Assembly: GCF_040678635.1 (NCBI RefSeq)
Contig: NZ_JBFATZ010000004.1
Span: forward strand, 62,001-126,000
Length of the DNA stretch: 64,000 nucleotides
Direction of reading: 5' to 3'
Source of the DNA: Thermopolyspora sp040678635
Lineage (GTDB): Bacteria > Actinomycetota > Actinomycetes > Streptosporangiales > Streptosporangiaceae
Shown here: one piece after another, positions 59,746 through 64,000 of the stretch
Numbering within the stretch: position 1 is the first letter of the stretch
Layout: each line of letters starts with the position of its first letter
Position numbers and translations under genes: made by a program
Notes under the pieces: model-generated
The model's database searches: none
Told to the model about the DNA's origin: nothing
The model's input: only the letters and a program-made list of their open reading frames with translations

Positions 59746-60092
59746 TCGGCGCAGCCGATCCCGTGCGACGCCGAAGGGTCCGCTGATATCCGCCCGCGCC
59801 GGATCTGGCCATCGGCCGCAGATGTTTAAGAGCGGCCCGAACCCGTGTGGTCTGTGCGAGACGGAGTTCGCCGAGGCTGCCTGACCTCTCGTTGCTCGTG
59901 TTTGTGTCGGTCCCTCCCGTTACGGTGTGGGCGGGTCTGAACCCCGCCTGACTTACCGCGTACACAGGAGGCCGAGGTGCGCGAAGATGGCTTCATGACG
60001 CCCCGTCAGCGGATGTACGTTTCCGTGCGGGGCGCGACTCCCCCAGTGAGTCGGCGCAGCCTCGCACATTGAGCGATCCCGTAAGGAGCCTT
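59746..60092. other. Intergenic, probable promoter region of hsdM
   Basis: Holds a stem GGCGGG-TCTGAA-CCCCGCC at about 59929-59949 and no gene in any frame. AAGGAG precedes the hsdM GTG. Nothing else recognised. Confidence 0.4.
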
Positions 60093-61838
60093 GTGAGCAC
60101 GCTCGGTAGTTTCATCTGGTCGATCGCCGACCAGCTTCGGGGCCCCTACCGCCCCAACCAGTACGGGAACGTGATCCTCCCGTTCACGATCCTCCGGCGC
60201 CTCGACTGCATCCTGGAGCCAGACCGCGAGACCGTCCACAAACTGGCTGCGGCGTACGAGAACCCGAACCGGCTCCGAATCGAGGTCAAGAAGGCCACTG
60301 GTCGGCCGTTCTACAACACCTCGAAGTACAGCTTCGCCAACCTGCTGAAGGACGCGGACGGGCTAGAGGACAACCTCGTCGACTACATCGACCGGTTCTC
60401 CCCAGATATCGATGTGTTCGAATACTTCGACTTCAAGAAGGAGATCATCGCCCTGGAAAAGGCCGGTCTCCTACGCGAGATCGTGAAGTCCTTCGCCGCC
60501 GTCGACCTGCACCCCGATGTCGTGTCCAACGCCGACATGGGGGACGCGTTCGAGTACATCATCCGCAAGTTCAACGAGGCCGCGAACGAGACCTCCGGCG
60601 ACCACTACACGCCGCGCGACGCGATCCGACTGCTGGTCGACCTGCTCTTCGCCGAAAAGGACGCCGCCCTGACCGAGCCGGGCATCGTCCGCACGCTCTA
60701 CGACCCCACCGCCGGCACAGGCGGCATGCTCGCCCTGGCCGAAGAGCACCTGCTCGCACAGAACCCGCACGCCCGACTGAGCCTGTACGGCCAGGAGTAC
60801 AACCCCCAGTCCTACGCGATCTGCAAGTCCGACCTGCTCGCCAAGGGCCACGACGCATCCAACATCGCCTTCGGCAACACGCTCACCAACGACGCCTTCA
60901 AAGGCCGCCAGTTCGACTTCTGCATGTCCAACCCGCCCTACGGCGTCGACTGGAAGCAGTACGCCAAGGCCATCACCAAGGAGCGCGACGAGGCCGGCCC
61001 ATACGGCCGCTTCGCGCCGGGCCTGCCCGCTACCTCGGATGGGCAGATGCTCTTCCTGCTGCACCTGGTGCACAAGATGCGCGCCCCGGAGGACGGCGGC
61101 GGCCGGGCCGGGATCATCATGAACGGCTCGCCGCTCTTCAACGGCGCAGCCGAGTCCGGCCCTTCCAACATCCGCAAGTGGCTGCTGGAGAACGACCTGG
61201 TCGACGCGATCGTCGCGCTGCCGACCAACATGTTTTTCAACACCGGCATCGCCACCTACATCTGGATACTCGACAACACCAAGCATCCTGACCGCAAGGG
61301 CCTGGTCCAGCTCATCGACGGCACGTCGTTTTGGACCAAGATGCGTAAGAACCTCGGCAGCAAGGGCCGCGAGATCAGCGACGCCGACCGCGCCAAGATC
61401 CTCCGGCTGTACGCCGACTTCACAAATGCCGACTCCGAGTTCTCCAAGGTGCTGCGCATCGACGAGTTCGGCTACTGGACCATCACCGTCGAGCGGCCGT
61501 TGCTGGACGAGGACGGCAATCCCGTCGTCGACCGCAAGGGCAACCCGAAGCCCGACTCCAAGAAGCGCGACACCGAGAACGTGCCCTTCACCTACGGCGG
61601 CTCGACCGCCGGTCCGGCAGGCAAGATCGAGGTCATACAGGCATACTTCGACACTGAGGTGAAGCCGTACGTGCCCGAAGCCTGGATCGACTGGGCCAAG
61701 GTCAGGGTCGGCTACGAAATCCCTTTCACCCGCCACTTCTACAAATATGTCCCGCCCCGCTCCCTCGCCGAAATCGACGCCGACCTGGAGAAACAGGTCA
61801 CCAAGATCCTTGACCTGCTTCGGGAGGTTGAGGGATGA
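60093..61838 (+). CDS. hsdM: Type I restriction-modification system, methyltransferase subunit
   Basis: 581 aa. The N-terminal helical domain starts STLGSFIWSIADQLRGPYRP. The SAM-binding motif I is DPTAGTGGML and the N6-adenine motif IV is SNPPYG; SGDHYTPRDAIRLLVDL precedes motif I. Methylates the recognition site as M2S and is needed for restriction. GTG start with AAGGAG. Stop overlaps hsdS (ATGA). Confidence 0.94.
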   Translation: MSTLGSFIWSIADQLRGPYRPNQYGNVILPFTILRRLDCILEPDRETVHKLAAAYENPNRLRIEVKKATGRPFYNTSKYSFANLLKDADGLEDNLVDYIDRFSPDIDVFEYFDFKKEIIALEKAGLLREIVKSFAAVDLHPDVVSNADMGDAFEYIIRKFNEAANETSGDHYTPRDAIRLLVDLLFAEKDAALTEPGIVRTLYDPTAGTGGMLALAEEHLLAQNPHARLSLYGQEYNPQSYAICKSDLLAKGHDASNIAFGNTLTNDAFKGRQFDFCMSNPPYGVDWKQYAKAITKERDEAGPYGRFAPGLPATSDGQMLFLLHLVHKMRAPEDGGGRAGIIMNGSPLFNGAAESGPSNIRKWLLENDLVDAIVALPTNMFFNTGIATYIWILDNTKHPDRKGLVQLIDGTSFWTKMRKNLGSKGREISDADRAKILRLYADFTNADSEFSKVLRIDEFGYWTITVERPLLDEDGNPVVDRKGNPKPDSKKRDTENVPFTYGGSTAGPAGKIEVIQAYFDTEVKPYVPEAWIDWAKVRVGYEIPFTRHFYKYVPPRSLAEIDADLEKQVTKILDLLREVEG

Positions 61839-63079
61839 GCTTGCGGTACAGCAAGTACGTCGACTCGGGCGTGCCGTGGCTTGGTGATGTTCCAGCACAC
61901 TGGACCACGAGGCCACTTTGGTCAATGTTCGAGCGGATTAAGGACGTTGGGCACCCCGACGAACAGATGCTGTCGGTGTTCCGCGACTATGGTGTCGTTA
62001 CGAAGGACTCCCGGGACAATATCAACAAAACCGCTGAGAACCGAAACATCTACCAACTCGTCCACCCTGGGTGGCTGGTCACGAACCGGATGAAGGCATG
62101 GCAAGGATCAGTCGGCATCTCCAGCCTGCGAGGGATAGTTTCGGGACACTACATCTGCTTCGCACCTCGACACGACGCAGACTCGCGCTACCTGAACTGG
62201 CTCTTCCGGAGCCCTCCCTACGCGGCCGGCTACGCGTTGCAGTCGCGGGGCGTGAGGATCGGCCAGGCGGAGATCGACAACGATCTCTACCGAGTGATGC
62301 CTGTTCTCCTTCCGCCGATCGAGGAGCAGTGCGCCATCGCCGACTACCTCGACCGCGAGACCGCCCGCATCGACACGCTCATCGAGGAGCAGCAGCGCCT
62401 GATCGATATGCTCCGCGAGCGGCGAATCGCAACAATCGCAGAAGCGTTGGACGGCCATGAAGTGACCCACCTCCGACGACTCGTCGACAGCAAGAGGCCC
62501 ATGACGTACGGCATCCTGCAGGCTGGCGAGCCGGTCGAAGGCGGCATTGTCTACATTGGTCCCTCGGACATCGTCGGCGAGGGCATGTCCCCAGACAAGG
62601 ATGCTCTTCGAACTACAGCGCCCGAAATCGCGAGTGCGTATCAGCGCTCAGTGTTGGCGGGCGGAGACGTGGTTGTGTCGATTGGTCCGGCATACGGGAA
62701 AGTCGCTGTCGTGTCGGAAGACTTAGCAGGCGCCAATCTGACGCAAGACACGGTGCGCGTGGCACTCCGACCGGACATCGTCGACACGAGGTTCGTAGTG
62801 TGGGCGCTGCTGTCACGGCAAACCGCTGAGTACTGGGACTACCAGATTATGGGGGCGACCTTCCGCCGTTTGAACCTTGGCACTCTGGCGCGCACACCGA
62901 TTCCCTTCCCGCCGATCGATGAACAGCGTCGAATCGCTCACTACCTGGATGAGCAAACTGCCAAGATTGACACACTCATCAGGGAGACAGAGCGTTTTAT
63001 CGAGCTTGCCCGTGAGCGACGGGCCGCCCTGATCACTGCTGCGGTGACGGGTCAGATCAACATACTTGAGGTCGCGTGA
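61835..63079 (+). CDS. hsdS: Type I restriction-modification system, specificity subunit
   Basis: 414 aa with two target-recognition domains, each followed by the conserved helix: PPIEEQCAIADYLDRETARID (about 155) and PPIDEQRRIAHYLDEQTAKID (about 365). The N-terminal YVDSGVPWLGDVPAHW is a standard opening. The TRDs differ from each other, so a bipartite asymmetric site is expected. The sequence of the site cannot be read from the protein. Confidence 0.94.
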   Translation: MSLRYSKYVDSGVPWLGDVPAHWTTRPLWSMFERIKDVGHPDEQMLSVFRDYGVVTKDSRDNINKTAENRNIYQLVHPGWLVTNRMKAWQGSVGISSLRGIVSGHYICFAPRHDADSRYLNWLFRSPPYAAGYALQSRGVRIGQAEIDNDLYRVMPVLLPPIEEQCAIADYLDRETARIDTLIEEQQRLIDMLRERRIATIAEALDGHEVTHLRRLVDSKRPMTYGILQAGEPVEGGIVYIGPSDIVGEGMSPDKDALRTTAPEIASAYQRSVLAGGDVVVSIGPAYGKVAVVSEDLAGANLTQDTVRVALRPDIVDTRFVVWALLSRQTAEYWDYQIMGATFRRLNLGTLARTPIPFPPIDEQRRIAHYLDEQTAKIDTLIRETERFIELARERRAALITAAVTGQINILEVA

Positions 63080-64000
63080 TGGCCGATCACAACGAGGTCG
63101 TCTTTGAGGCTGAGATCTGCGAATATCTCGCGGCCCACGGGTGGCTATACTCGGCGAACGACTCCGGCTATGACCGTGAGCGGGCACTGTTCCCCGAGGA
63201 TTTGTTCGCATGGCTGGAGGCGACGCAGAAGCCAGCGTATGAGAAGGCGCTGAAGGCGGCGGGGTCGCAGGCGAAGTTTCTCGATGTACTGACCACGGCA
63301 CTGGACAAGCCACTCGAACACGGCGGTGGGATGCTGAACATCCTGCGCAACGGGGTGCAGTACATCGGCGGTGGCCGGTTGAAGATGGCGCAGTTCCGGC
63401 CCGAGACGTCGCTGAACGAGACGACGAACGCCGAGTATGCGGCGATGCGCGTTCGGGTGATGCGCCAGGTGCACTTTTCGACCGCCGACCAGCGCAGCAT
63501 CGACCTGGTGTTCTTCATCAACGGGCTCCCGGTCGCGACAGTGGAACTGAAGACCGACTTCACGCAGTCGCTGGACGAGGCGATCCAGCAGTACCGCAAG
63601 CATCGCAACCCGCTGACGAACGGTCGGCGCGAACCGCTGCTGTCGTTCGGGCATCGGGCGCTGGTCCACTTCGCGGTCTCCAACGACCTCGCTGCGATGA
63701 CCACCCGGTTGGAGGGCGAGGACACGCATTTCCGGCCGTTCAACATCGGCTTCGACGATGGCGCCGGGAACCCGCCCGGTGCGGACGGGAGGTCGGCGAC
63801 GGCGTACCTGTGGGAGCGGGTCTGGGAGAAGCACGCCTGGCTCAACATCATCGGCCGAATGATGATCGTAGAGACCAAGGAGGAGTGGGACGTCGCGACC
63901 GGCACGTCGACGCGCCGTACGAACATACTGTTCCCCCGGTTTCACCAGTGGGAGGCGGTCACGAACATCGTGGCCGCCGTGGCCGAGGAGGGTGTCGGCC
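63079..64000 (+). CDS. hsdR: Type I restriction-modification system, restriction subunit, 3' truncated by window
   Basis: The first 307 codons are in the window. The HSDR_N nuclease domain shows the PD-(D/E)xK pattern: SIDLVFFINGLPVATVELKT with its Asp, Glu and Lys. The frame then reaches the start of the helicase region (NILFPRFHQWEAVTNIV). The ATG at 63079 overlaps the hsdS stop (TGATG). Everything seen is intact. Confidence 0.93.
   Translation, partial: MADHNEVVFEAEICEYLAAHGWLYSANDSGYDRERALFPEDLFAWLEATQKPAYEKALKAAGSQAKFLDVLTTALDKPLEHGGGMLNILRNGVQYIGGGRLKMAQFRPETSLNETTNAEYAAMRVRVMRQVHFSTADQRSIDLVFFINGLPVATVELKTDFTQSLDEAIQQYRKHRNPLTNGRREPLLSFGHRALVHFAVSNDLAAMTTRLEGEDTHFRPFNIGFDDGAGNPPGADGRSATAYLWERVWEKHAWLNIIGRMMIVETKEEWDVATGTSTRRTNILFPRFHQWEAVTNIVAAVAEEGVG

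Overview
The window is high-GC actinomycete DNA. Leader-poor genes, GTG/TTG starts, ATGA/GTGA stop-start overlaps, a PASTA-domain Ser/Thr kinase and a complete L-rhamnose CUT2 operon fit a filamentous actinomycete. Streptosporangiales is my inference, not shown by any marker gene here. One run of Ns (16297-16394) lies inside a 24-bp tandem repeat, so this is draft sequence. The window cuts a kinase at its left edge and hsdR at its right edge.

Layout. 1-1840: PknB-type kinase (5' truncated), then a 102/96-bp tandem repeat. 2507-10743 (minus): purine and ureide catabolism. Transcription order is OHCU decarboxylase, a truncated duplicate of HIU hydrolase, HIU hydrolase, urate oxidase, two xanthine-dehydrogenase subunits, glycerate kinase, a patch of dead gene fragments with a 297-bp duplication, allantoinase and allantoicase. 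The molybdenum subunit of xanthine dehydrogenase is not here. 10955-13461: endonuclease IV, a WD40 relic and a MaoC-type hydratase. 14042-19640 (minus): an operon of LytS-type sensor kinase, LytTR regulator, a Gly/Arg/Glu-repeat membrane protein and a sodium:solute symporter. 20362-30879: a MsrP/sulfite-oxidase-like enzyme, DAHP synthase with an aromatic-residue leader peptide and terminator, thiI, an MHYT membrane protein, a phosphofructokinase with PPi-type residues, a MarR-GNAT fusion and a PhoX-like protein, plus two damaged genes. 31496-35497: dps, then a MerR-like regulator coupled to a VIT/von Willebrand A protein. 36020-37700: IS200/IS605 element. 38100-40192: glxC-glxD.

40388-42661 holds three cas-less CRISPR arrays. 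The two arrays with recognisable leaders share a leader motif exactly 51 nt from the first repeat. Between them lie a ribbon-helix-helix gene and its decayed downstream partner. 42867-45254: MOSC protein and a DHA2 exporter, the latter preceded by a 137-bp unit present three times. 45885-57312: L-rhamnose regulon, with transporter, mutarotase, isomerase and aldolase/dehydrogenase on the minus strand and a divergent LacI regulator and rhamnulokinase. Shared operator-like palindromes lie between the two transcripts. 57484-59532: divergent HATPase/XRE pair. 59553-64000: IS5-like relic and a type I restriction-modification operon hsdM-hsdS-hsdR.

Two themes recur. First, short tandem duplications are unusually common, both in intergenic DNA and inside enzymes. 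Second, at least four tight operon junctions hold an extra reading frame that overlaps the upstream stop and the downstream start by 4 bp on both sides. These 'bridge' frames keep translational coupling intact even where the inserted sequence is repetitive or a gene fragment.
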